64,000 bases of DNA, taken from Gigantopelta aegis. Its lineage: Eukaryota > Mollusca > Gastropoda > Neomphalida > Peltospiridae. Made by a program: the position numbers and the translations under genes. The notes below the pieces were generated by a model. It made no database searches and had not been told where the DNA came from. It was given only the letters and a program-made list of their open reading frames with translations. The stretch is taken from positions 46,897,571 through 46,961,570 of the forward strand of contig NC_054712.1 of the NCBI RefSeq assembly GCF_016097555.1. Reading direction: 5' to 3'. Positions 1 to 11,600 of this stretch are shown here, in pieces; the stretch's first letter is position 1; each line of letters opens with the position of its first letter.

Positions 1-30
1 TACCAACCTTATGTCCGATGGCTTAATCTC
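1..30 (-). repeat. Fragment of tRNA-derived SINE (head C)
   Basis: The segment around CCTTATGTCCGATGGCTTAA matches, in the same orientation, the end of a longer copy at 59427-59645 and part of one at 53500-53574. It is the 5' tRNA-like head of a minus-strand SINE whose body lies outside the window. Confidence 0.5.
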
Positions 31-39
31 TTCACAACA

Positions 40-220
40 GAAAATGGCATGAGGGAGAGGACACAAGCCACAAAGATTGAGATCAAAATATACCAGGGGT
101 GAAATGACACAAATAAAGGGCGAAATGACCTTACCGGGGGACGAAACGACTTGGGGAGAAAATGAATAAGGGCAAAATGCCTCGGGGTTTTGGGGCGAAA
201 CAACCTGGATCCTTTTGGTT
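40..220. repeat. Degenerate GGGGCGAAATGAC-type simple repeat
   Basis: Short blocks of the form GGGG-GAAATGAC or GGGCGAAATGAC recur irregularly (for example near 98, 117 and 141). The reading frames across it look accidental. No gene is seen from 1 to about 854. Confidence 0.4.
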
Positions 221-360
221 TGGTGTTACTGTTAGTTTAATGTTATTACTAATATTAATAAACTCAAATCAAACTAAAAGTCAGTACGTAGCGTCTGATT
301 TAGAAAAATATGGGTATTTAAGTTACAGTACTTGGTACCTCAAGTGTCCTGTATCTTATA

Positions 361-547
361 CAGTGTTCGAGATTAAAAAATTTGGCCAGTATCCCAGTTG
401 GATACTAACATTTTAAAATCTGGTATCCCACCTGAGAATTTAGTATTATATGGCATCACGGTGGGATACTGGGTTCTTGAAAACTGGTATCCAAAATTAA
501 ATTCTGGTATCCCCGGGATATTGGGATACTGTTAATCTCGAACACTG
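361..547. mobile_element. MITE with CAGTGTTCGAGATTA inverted ends, 5-bp TSD TTATA
   Basis: The element starts CAGTGTTCGAGATTA and ends TAATCTCGAACACTG, a perfect 15-bp terminal inverted repeat. It is flanked by TTATA at 356-360 and 548-552. The interior is itself partly palindromic, with repeated GGTATCC/GGATACC pieces. A second copy at 38259-38431 has the same ends and its own 5-bp duplication. It has no coding capacity. Superfamily is not assigned; the 5-bp TTATR target is the main clue. Confidence 0.8.
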
Positions 548-854
548 TTATACCTGGGTTACGGTTATGGTATATTATAAGATGTAAACACACTCGTACT
601 TGGTGACCATTTCATTTTGGTTGTCAAAAATTTAGTCTTTTATATAGAGTATTCTGTAGCCCTGATCCAACATGTAAACTAAACAGGGTTAGACTAGAGG
701 CTACTCAAGCTACCATGGAATAAACTATTTTGTTTTATTTTTCAGATGCATGATTTTATTCAGAATATATTTACAATTCTACAAAGATGAAGGAGGACAA
801 AATTGAAAAGCTTGAGTGTGTTTCCATGAAAATATTTTATTACAGTTAAATAGT

Positions 855-2558
855 ATGTACGTTAAAATGAAAACAATGATATGCCAAGCTCATCTGAGAT
901 ATTTCCAGGGAAGGGTTCACCGCTTGTTCTCGACATTCCGGCTCAAACATGTAGCCTGCAGTTCAAATCAACACAAATCAAGTCGACAATATGCACACAG
1001 TTATTGCCTTAATGAGGTGCCTGGCTCGATAAGTAAATGTGGTCCATTTAATATTGCATCATCCGTGAATTTTAAAACATGTGTAGGTTTTGGAAAGTCA
1101 TTTTCATCTGTTGAAAATGAAAACAAAATATCTTTCATTTGCGATGAAAACCTCTCCTTTGTCAAAACCTTGGATCATTATTTGCAAGAACAAGAAAATG
1201 GCCGGTTTGGTATCGGTGACGTTAAAGATTTTGCTATGACTCTAGAAGCTGCGGCGTATACAGAGTTGTCACATTTTCCATGGTTACATGTTGACAATGT
1301 CGCTATTGCTTTTATGCAGCTTGTTATGAACAGAATGATTGAAGATATTTTCTCCACGCTCCGAAACCATTCCGGGTTTAAACACTTCTACAGCTATATA
1401 GAACAAAATCTGGAAGAAATCCCTCCACAGGATTATCCTCAGTTACTTTTATCGCTTATCTACATGGGAACAGATCATACCGATAATTTGGTGCATTTAC
1501 TCTTTTGTCACATTTATGACACCTGTCACGAAATGGACATGCATAATGTAATGACCACAACTCAGATATTGCGTACATTCAGAACACGAAGTATACCTCT
1601 CGTACAAAAATTAACATCAAGATTCTTTACTATATTAGACGAACATAAATGTGAAACGAATACCTCGAGTGAGTTTATGCAGGATTGTTTGATCAGTCAT
1701 ATCTTCCTGAATTTCTACACCAGCAAAACGAGCTCGGAAAATGTTGCCAAAACATTCATAGACATTTTCAACAACAGTGCTCTCCAGTCGGACCCAGATG
1801 TCATAGCAAAGTTTATTCGATACAAACACCGTCTGATGTGGTGCGTTCCGTCTAAAGTCCTTGACTCTATCAGTCCGGACATCTTACATCACATCAACAA
1901 AACCGCGGAGAACGTTCCGCAAAAAAACATTGGTCTGTACTGTCAGTACCTCCGACAGATGAACATGTACAAAGGTGAGCTCGCATCCGTGTTTCAGACG
2001 CGGTGTCTGCACCTGCTCCACAGCGAGGACCTGCTGGTGCGGGATGTTGTGGCCCTGGTTCCTGCGTTCGACAAGTTCTGTCCCAGCGACACGAAACAGC
2101 AGCTGATGACGATTCTCGCGAGACACATCAGTGATGCGGATGTCCTCATCCTGTCGAGTCTGGCCGACTTCATGATGAAGTCGAACATCTACAACCAGGA
2201 GCTGATGCGACAGCTGCAGACGAAGACGCTCGAGGTGTTCGACAATATGTCCGACTTCATTTCGCGCTTCTCAAAGATTGTGCACCTGCTGTCGACACGG
2301 ATCAATGACAACGAGGAGTTCCACAGCGAATTCTTCGAGCGGCTGCTCAAGCTGGTGGAGGTGCAGCAGGGTGTCCGAATCTATGTGGTGAGCCTCGTCG
2401 CGCAGTACATCTTGCCCAACGTGAAGCTGGCAGTGCCGCAGAGTCTGATGGACCGGCTAGCCGTCGTCATCCCGCAGTGCGACCTCCCCGCCATCAAGAA
2501 CATCCTCAATGGACTCAACCACATGAAGCGGCCGTGGGACAGGCAGCTACATCATCAG
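855..2558 (+). CDS. FASTKD1: FASTKD1-like exon 1 (N-terminus and helical region)
   Basis: Encodes 568 residues, ending ...QLHHQ in phase 0 before the donor gtttca. It contains the presequence-like start and most of the helical repeat region. An alternative start at Met 5 (867) would make little difference. GC content rises markedly after about 1850. Confidence 0.85.
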
Positions 2559-2587
2559 GTTTCAACACCTTCACTATTAAGTGTGTG

Positions 2588-2620
<33 letters not shown>

Positions 2621-5600
2621 GCCTGTATATCAGTCTCTCTGTATGTCTTTTTTGGGCAAGTCGTAGCCCAGTGGTAAAGCGCTCGCTTGATGTGAGTTCG
2701 TTTGGGATCGATCCCCGTCGGTGGGCCCATTGGGCTGTTTCTCGTTCCAGCCAGTGCACCACGACTGGTTTATCAAAGGCTGTGGTATGTACTACCCTGT
2801 CCGTGGGATGGTACATATCAAAGATCCCTTGCTGCGAAAAGAGTAGCCCATAAAGTGACGACAGCGGGTTTCCTCTCTCAATATCTGTTGTCTTTAACCA
2901 TATGTCTGACGCCATATAACCGTTAATAAAATGTGTTGAGTGTTGAGTGCGTCACTAAATAAAACATTTCCTTCCTTCCTTCCTGTCTGTCGGACAGTCC
3001 ATCTGTTTGTATATCAATCTCTCTGTATGTCTTTCTTACATGCCTGATTGTTAGTTTTTTATATGTGTAGCCTTCTGTCTTTCCTTGTATACATTTGTCT
3101 AGTCTGTTTATTATGTTTTACCATCTGTTTAAACATCAATTTGCCTTGCTTCTTTATCTTCACGTTTGTCTGTAGTCGGTCAGTCTGGTTTTTGTATGTC
3201 TATGTTTCCTTCTGTCTGTCTCTCCATACACACATTTGTTTGGTCTATCTGGTTTTTGTATGTGTACCTGTCTGTCTGTCTGTCTGTCTTTCTGTACACA
3301 CATTTGTCTAGTCTGTATGACTTTCCATATGTCTGTCCATCCATCTGTTTATACATCAGTCTGCCTTGTTCCTCCATCTACACATATCTGTCAGTCCATC
3401 CAGCCATCTGTCTGTGTATGCATAATTTAGTCAATGATCAGTTATTCCCAGTACTTGTAACTTTATACATCAGTCTGCCTTGTTCCTCCATCTACACATA
3501 TCTGTCAGTCCATCCAGCCATCTGTCTGTGTATGCATAATTTAGTCAATGATCAGTTATTCCCAGTACTTGTAACTTTATACATCAGTCTGCCTTGTTCC
3601 TCCATCTACACATATCTGTCAGTCCATCCAGCCATCTGTCTGTGTATGCATAATTTAGTCAATGATCAGTTATTCCCAGTACTTGTAACTTTATACATCA
3701 GTCTGCCTTGTTCCTCCATCTACACATATCTGTCAGTCCATCCAGCCATCTGTCTGTGTATGCATAATTTAGTCAATGATCAGTTATTCCCAGTACTTGT
3801 AACTTTATACATCAGTCTGCCTTGTTCCTCCATCTACACATATCTGTCAGTCCATCCAGCCATCTGTCTGTGTATGCATAATTTAGTCAATGATCAGTTA
3901 TTCCCAGTACTTGTAACTTTATACATCAGTCTGCCTTGTTCCTCCATCTACACATATCTGTCAGTCCATCCAGCCATCTGTCTGTGTATGCATAATTTAG
4001 TCAATGATCAGTTATTCCCAGTACTTGTAACTTTATACATCAGTCTGCCTTGTTCCTCCATCTACACATATCTGTCAGTCCATCCAGCCATCTGTCTGTG
4101 TATGCATAATTTAGTCAATGATCAGTTATTCCCAGTACTTGTAACTTTATACATCAGTCTGCCTTGTTCCTCCATCTACACATATCTGTCAGTCCATCCA
4201 GCCATCTGTCTGTGTATGCATAATTTAGTCAATGATCAGTTATTCCCAGTACTTGTAACTTTATACATCAGTCTGCCTTGTTCCTCCATCTACACATATC
4301 TGTCAGTCCATCCAGCCATCTGTCTGTGTATGCATAATTTAGTCAATGATCAGTTATTCCCAGTACTTGTAACTTTATACATCAGTCTGCCTTGTTCCTC
4401 CATCTACACATATCTGTCAGTCCATCCAGCCATCTGTCTGTGTATGCATAATTTAGTCAATGATCAGTTATTCCCAGTACTTGTAACTTTATACATCAGT
4501 CTGCCTTGTTCCTCCATCTACACATATCTGTCAGTCCATCCAGCCATCTGTCTGTGTATGCATAATTTAGTCAATGATCAGTTATTCCCAGTACTTGTAA
4601 CTTTATCTTTGTTTAGGGCATGATGTAGCCCAGTGGTAAAATGCTCGCTTGATGCACGGTCATTCTGGGATCGATCCCTGTTGGTGGGCCTATTGGGCTA
4701 TTTCTCGCTCTAGCCAGTGCACCACAACTGGTATATCAAAGGTTGTAGTATGCACTATCCTGTCTGTGTGATGGTGCTTATAAAAGATCCCTTGCTACTA
4801 ATGGAAAAAATGTAGCGGGTTTCATCTTTATGACTGTCAAATTTTACCATATATCTGACATCCAATAGCCGATGATTAATAACTCAATGTGCTCTAGTGG
4901 TGCCGTTAAACAAAACAAACTTTCTTTATCTTTGTTTTTCAGATTTTGGAATTGCGAACGGCGCTACAGAGGAACATGTTACAGCAGATCGAGACGGTGA
5001 TGAGCCTGGAGCGTCTGATCCACCAGATCAACATCTTCTACTTGAAGAACATGCGCAAGGACCTCCAGCTGCTGGAGCGCATGATGCAGGAGATGCCCAG
5101 ACTCACAGAATCCCTCACACCTGTCGAGTTCAGTGAGGTTGTACAGGTACACGAAACACGGCTTGTGCATTCTCTTTTTACTGCTTAATGCGCGGTCGGT
5201 TTGGGATCGATCCCCGTCGGTGGGCCCATTGGGCTATTTTTCGCTCCAGCCAGTGCACCATGACTGGTATATCAAAGGCTGTGGTATGTGATATCCTGTC
5301 TGTGAGATGGTGCGTAGAAGAGATCCCTTGCTGCTAATCGGAAAGAGTAGCCTGTTGTGTGTCGGCAGCGGGTTTTTTCCCTCAATATCTGTGTGTCTAT
5401 TGGGCTATTTCTCATTCCAGCCAGTGCTAACAATTGGTGTAACAGGCTTTGGTATGTGCTATCCTGTCTATGTGATGATGCATATAAAAGATCGCTTGCT
5501 GCTAATCATAAAGAGTAGCACATGAAGTGGCGACAGCGGGTTTCCTCCCTCAATATCTGTGTGGTCCTTAACCCTTTGTCTGACGCCATATAACTGTAAA

Positions 5601-8600
5601 TAAAATGTGTTGAGTGCGTTGTTAAATAAAACATTTCCTTCCTTCCTTCTTTTTTTATAATTTTTTTTTTATATCCCCAGATCATTGACAATGTCAAGAG
5701 TTGAAGAGCCATGAATCACTGCCATACAATATGCTTTTAATTGCATTCAGTATATATTACTCAAATAGAAGATAATTTTCGTATTGATAAGGGAAGATTT
5801 AGCTTTTTGGAACACACTAGTGTTGGTTGGAACATCATCATCACTTATAAGGAAGGAAATGTTTTATTTAACGATGCACTCAACACATTTTATTTACGGT
5901 TATATAGCGTCAGACATATAGTTAAGGACCACACAGATATTGAGAGAGGAAACCCACTGTCGCCACTTCATAGGCTACTCTTTTTTGATTAGCAGCAAGG
6001 GATCTTTTACATACAACATTCCACAGACAGGATAGTACATACCACAGCCTTTGTTACATCAGTTGTGGAGCACTGGCTGGAATGAGAAATAGCCCAATGG
6101 GCCCACCAAGGGCGATCAATCCAAGACCGACTGTGCATCAAGTGAACTCTTTACCACTGGGCTACGTCCCGCCCCTCCTATGAGGGTCAATCCAAGACCG
6201 ACTGTGCATCAAGTGAACTCTTTACCACTGGGCTACGTCCCGCCCCTCCTATGAGGGTCAATCCAAGACCGACTGTGCATCAAGTGAACTCTTTACCACT
6301 GGGCTACGTCCCGCCCCTCCTATGAGGGTCAACCATGACCGACTGTGCATCAAGTGAACTCTTTACCACTGGGCTACGTCCCGCCCCTCCTATGAGGGTC
6401 AATCCATGACCGACTGTGCATCAAGTGAACGCTTTACCACTGGGCTACGTCCCGCCCCTCCGATGAGGGTCAATCCATGACCGACTGTGCATCAAGTGAA
6501 CGCTTTACCACTGGGCTACGTCCCGCCCCTCCGATGAGGGTCAATCCATGACCGACTGTGCATCAAGTGAATGCTTTACCACTGGGCTACGTCCCGCCCC
6601 TTCGATGAGGGTCAATCCAAGACCGACTGTGCATCAAGTGAACGCTTTACCACTGGGCTACGTCCCGCCCCTCCTATGAGGGTCAATCCATGACCGACTG
6701 TGCATCAAGTGAACGCTTTACCACTGGGCTACGTCCCGCCCCTCCGATGAGGGTCAATCCATGACCGACTGTGCATCAAGTGAACGCTTTACCACTGGGC
6801 TACGTCCCGCCCCTCCGATGAGGGTCAATCCATGACCGACTGTGCATCAAGTGAACGCTTTACCACTGGGCTACGTCCCGCCCCTTCGATGAGGGTCAAT
6901 CCAAGACCGACTGTGCATCAAGTGAACGCTTTACCACTGGGCTACGTCCCGCCCCTTCGATGAGGGTCAATCCATGACCGACTGTGCATCAAGTGAACTC
7001 TTTACCACTGGGCTACGTCCCGCCCCTCCGATGAGGGTCAATCCATGACCGACTGTGCATCAAGTGAACTCTTTACCACTGGGCTACGTCCCGCCCCTCC
7101 TATGAGGGTCAATCCATGACCGACTGTGCATCAAGTGAACTCTTTACCACTGGGCTACGTCCCGCCCCTCCTATGAGGGTCAATCCATGACCGACTGTGC
7201 ATCAAGTGAACTCTTTACCACTGGGCTACGTCCCGCCCCTCCGATGAGGGTCAATCCATGACCGACTGTGCATCAAGTGAACTCTTTACCACTGGGCTAC
7301 GTCCCAAGTGAACTCTTTACCACCCTCCTCCGATGAGGGTCAATCCATGACCGACTGTGCATCAAGTGAACTCTTTACCACTGGGCTACGTCCCGCCCCT
7401 CCGATGAGGGTCAATCCATGACCGACTGTGCATCAAGTGAACTCTTTACCACTGGGCTACGTCCCGCCCCTCCGATGAGGGTCAATCCATGACCGACTGT
7501 GCATCAAGTGAACTCTTTACCACTGGGCTACGTCCCGCCCCTCCGATGAGGGTCAATCCATGACCGACTGTGCATCAAGTGAACTCTTTACCACTGGGCT
7601 ACGTCCCGCCCCTCCGATGAGGGTCAATCCATGACCGACTGTGCATCAAGTGAACTCTTTACCACTGGGCTACGTCCCGCCCCTCCGATGAGGGTCAATC
7701 CATGACCGACTGTGCATCAAGTGAACTCTTTACCACTGGGCTACGTCCCGCCCCTCCGATGAGGGTCAATCCGTGACCGACTGACTGGGCATCAAGTGAA
7801 CTCTTTACCACTGGGCTACGTCCCACCCCTCCTATGAGGGTCAATCCACTCTTTACCAGACCGACTGTGCATCAAGTGAACTCTTTACCACTGGGCTACG
7901 TCCCGCCCCTCCGATGAGGGTCAATCCATGACCGACTGTGCATCAAGTGAACTCTTTACCACTGGGCTACGTCCCGCCCCTCCTGATGAGGGTCAATCCA
8001 TGACCGACTGTGCATCAAGTGAACTCTTTACCACTGGGCTACGTCCCGCCCCTCCTATGAGGGTCAATCCATGACCGACTGTGCATCAAGTGAACTCTTT
8101 ACCACTGGGCTACGTCCCGCCCCTCCGATGAGGGTCAATCCATGACCGACTGTGCATCAAGTGAACTCTTTACCACTGGGCTACGTCCCGCCCCTCCGAT
8201 GAGGGTCAATCCATGACCGACTGTGCATCAAGTGAACTCTTTACCACTGGGCTACGTCCCGCCCCTCCGATGAGGGTCAATCCATGACCGACTGAACTCT
8301 TTACCACTGGGCTACGTCCCGCCCCTCCGATGCATCAAGTGAACTCTTTACCACTGGGCTACGTCCCGCCCCTCCGATGAGGGTCAATCCAAGACCGACT
8401 GTGCATCAAGTGAACTCTTTACCACTGGGCTACGTCCCGCCCCTCCGATGAGGGTCAATCCATGACCGACTGTGCATCAAGTGAACTCTTTACCACTGGG
8501 CTACGTCCCGCCCCTCCTATGAGGGTCAATCCAAGACCGACTGTGCATCAAGTGAACTCTTTACCACTGGGCTACGTCCCACCCCTCCTATGAGGGTCAA

Positions 8601-11600
8601 TCCAAGACCGAATGTGCATCAAGTGAACGCTTTACCACTGGGCTACGTCCCGCCCCTCCGATGAGGGTCAATCCATGACCGACTGTGCATCAAGTGAACG
8701 CTTTACCACTGGGCTACATGAGAATGCTTTGAGTTAATAGAATGATGCACCAGGATCTGCACCTTACAAATGGATCATTTTACCCTTAATAACTATCTAT
8801 TATCTTTATTTCTTTACGTACAGATGAAAACAAACACCGGACCCAACATATTTACACCAATTCCATTATGTAAACTGGATAGACGGCAGTCTTTGCCACG
8901 AGTAAAATCAAGATCAGCTGAAGATCACTCCGGTGAAATGGTGCTAGATGAACAATCACACTAAGTGTTGAAATGATTGTATTTTCAACACTGTAATAGC
9001 TTGTAGCTGTCAGCTAGAAATGTGCTGAAGCGCGTTAAATATTCCTTTCCTTTCCCACCTCCTCTGTTTGATAACAGTGATGTGATTGTTCAGCTTTTTA
9101 TCTGATTTCAGATTGTTTTTGTGTAAAATGAGTTTAACAAAGTACTCTGGATTTGGTTTGAAATGCTAAAAAATTACCTTTATTAGTCCCCTACCGGTCC
9201 AACCACAGGGGACTAGGTTTAATCTCGGTCTGTCTGTCTGTCCATCCATCTGTCTGTCCCACTTATATTTTTTCACAATGATATTGAGCTGAAATTTTGT
9301 GTATAGCTTTATCAAATACTATAACAGATCAAGTTTGACTTTCATGATAATATATCCACTTTTGACAGAGTTATGGCCCTTGAACTTAGAAGTTATGGAA
9401 ATGTGGCTTCTTGTCTTTCAATGGGGTATCCATGGCTAGCTCTGTCATTCGTCAAATTCACCAGTTGCAAATTTTAAAAACAATTGGAGAATTTTATTTT
9501 AATTTGGCAAAATAATTTCATGTAATAATTATAGGATATTAAACAAGCTTTCTTTTCGTATCATGTTTATGTCCCGAGTGAAATAATGTTCAATTGTCAC
9601 GAGCTTTAGCAAGTGACAATGAAAATTATTTCACGAGAGACATAAACATGATACAAAATGGTAGCGAGTTTAATATCCTATTTATTACCCATAATGGATC
9701 TTAATTTATATCACTCATCTCGTTTCACCGACGTTCCTGTAAGGTTGTAATACACCAATCGATGACGTCATCATGTGACGTCAAAAGTGTTATGTCCCAC
9801 TTGGCATTCTTGTGGGACATATCACTTTGATACGTACCAAGATATTTGTAACCGTATTGGTAATAATTTATAGTTTATTACAAAATAACTGGGTTTAACA
9901 GATGATTTGGTGAAATTATCTGCTGACCCAGAGGTAGCCCTGGGTATCACATCGTTATGGTAAAGTCTGGGACATCCCTAATTCTCAAGCAATCAACAAG
10001 AAGACCTTTGGCAGGTGTGGTAATTCATAACATGATGATGCATGACTTGTGGTGTTTCTTTTCAGCTGCTGAACACACTGATCTACCCCGCGCCCCAGGT
10101 TTACGAACATCTCACAGATTACATCATGGACCACAAAGACGATATCAGCTTTCAAGACTTGGCTAACTTCGTCTCCGTGATCTCGCAGGCGCGATACACA
10201 CCGAGCCGAATGGACGAGCTGAGTCAGTGCTGTCACGACAAACTGGTGATGTCATTTGACGACCCCGACAGCAATATCGTGGCTCAGATGCAATACATCT
10301 ACCACCTGTGTTGTCTACAGATCGGCTCCGACAGTCTCCTCACTCACGTCTTTACTGTAGACTACCTTGAGAAGGTTGATAAATTGTTTGAAGGTTTGTC
10401 GAAATTCATTGTGTGGTGTTTCATCCATTTTTATGTGACTCAGGGACTCATGTCAAGTAGTTAAACCCCTCTCCACACTCCTACCATTGTTTGAATATGC
10501 TGCTAGTTCAAATAGTACCAAGCATGGATCTGCGTTTTTTATAATAAAAGTTGGGCATAAATTCTGTCAAATTTGTTATAATATTTAAAACATGAAAAAT
10601 CTTTCATTTTGTCGAAGGCATAACAGCCAAAGTCCCCAAAGGGGTAAGTTCTTGATAGGTTGGGTTTCAAAGTATGTGAAATTGCTCTTGGCATTCTGTG
10701 CACATACTTTAATGCAGATTCCAAATGGGGGATGTATTTTGTGGAAGAAATGGACATTCAGTATCAAACATAATTGTAAAAGAACTCTTTTTTTTAAGTA
10801 AACCTAATAGGATGTCCCATTGGACGTACCTAGGGTATGTCTTTGCACAATTCTGAATAACGAAAAAAAAATGTAATACATTTACCAGGGGTGGGAATTC
10901 TCCTCGGATCAGCGGTTTTCCTCTCATGGAACATTGCGTTTCCTCGCATTTTAATCATCCTTGCCCCCAGACCTCTCTAGATTTCCTCTTTTTTTACAGT
11001 TCACCAATTCCCACCCCTGATTTACGGAGTAACCTAAATACGAAAGTAGAGTGTATTTGAATTTTATTTTCATTATTTTTCGATTATCCTGAACAGGTAA
11101 GTAATTTTAATTGGTCATCCATCCTTTCTCTCCTCATTTCTTCACTCTCTCTTCTCCTCAATGCTATTTTAGATGTTTACATCATTTTTAACTCCTGATA
11201 AACCAGAAGTTCAGATTCTATATTTCTGTCTTCTCCTGCCATTCTCAAAGTTTACTTTTTTAACTCCAGCTAAACCAGAAGTTCGGAGTTATCTCGAAGA
11301 TCTGTTTTTCCGTCTGAACCGCTGTGCTGTTCTCGAGTACCCGCATCTTGACATCCCATGGTTCCACGAGGACTACTGCTCCACGATGAAACCTGAACGT
11401 AAGTTACATCATCGGTAAAATCAGTGAACACCATAGGCTTACATGCTCCCATTTTTATAGGGGGGCAGGCTGGTTTTGGACTGAATTTGAATAACAAAGT
11501 TTATTTATATAAGCATACTCCCAAACAACTATATAGGCTTACCAACAAATCACTACGCATTTTTACATGTATTACAACTAATTTTACAGGTAGAATAATG

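Noticed and set aside
2661-2760. tRNA genes, suggested by A- and B-box-like motifs
   Set aside because: These occur at the heads of SINEs followed by the shared core and tail. No cloverleaf with paired acceptor stem and anticodon was found at any of the heads.
3166-4623. A 485-codon open frame with 38-residue repeats on the + strand
   Set aside because: It arises because the 114-bp tandem unit is a multiple of three. It overlaps intron 1 of a spliced gene, and its edges are simple repeats. No start context, domain or splice link supports a protein.
5741-5992. Short frames inside SINE copies (also near 19002, 25576, 36045, 55031 and 59876) with sequences like FNDALNTFYLRLYGVRHMV
   Set aside because: They recur wherever SINE tail a occurs on one strand; they are translations of a non-coding repeat.
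6125-8718. CRISPR-like array of regular repeats
   Set aside because: There are no unique spacers; the whole 71-bp unit is repeated. The DNA is eukaryotic and the unit derives from a SINE head. The same applies to the 31-bp array at 12034-14335.
11173-11269. Upstream extension of FASTKD1-like exon 4 using the AG at 11171-11172
   Set aside because: The frame is open, but the phase does not match the end of exon 3, and the added residues (hydrophobic, LLLPFSKFTFL) do not fit the family.
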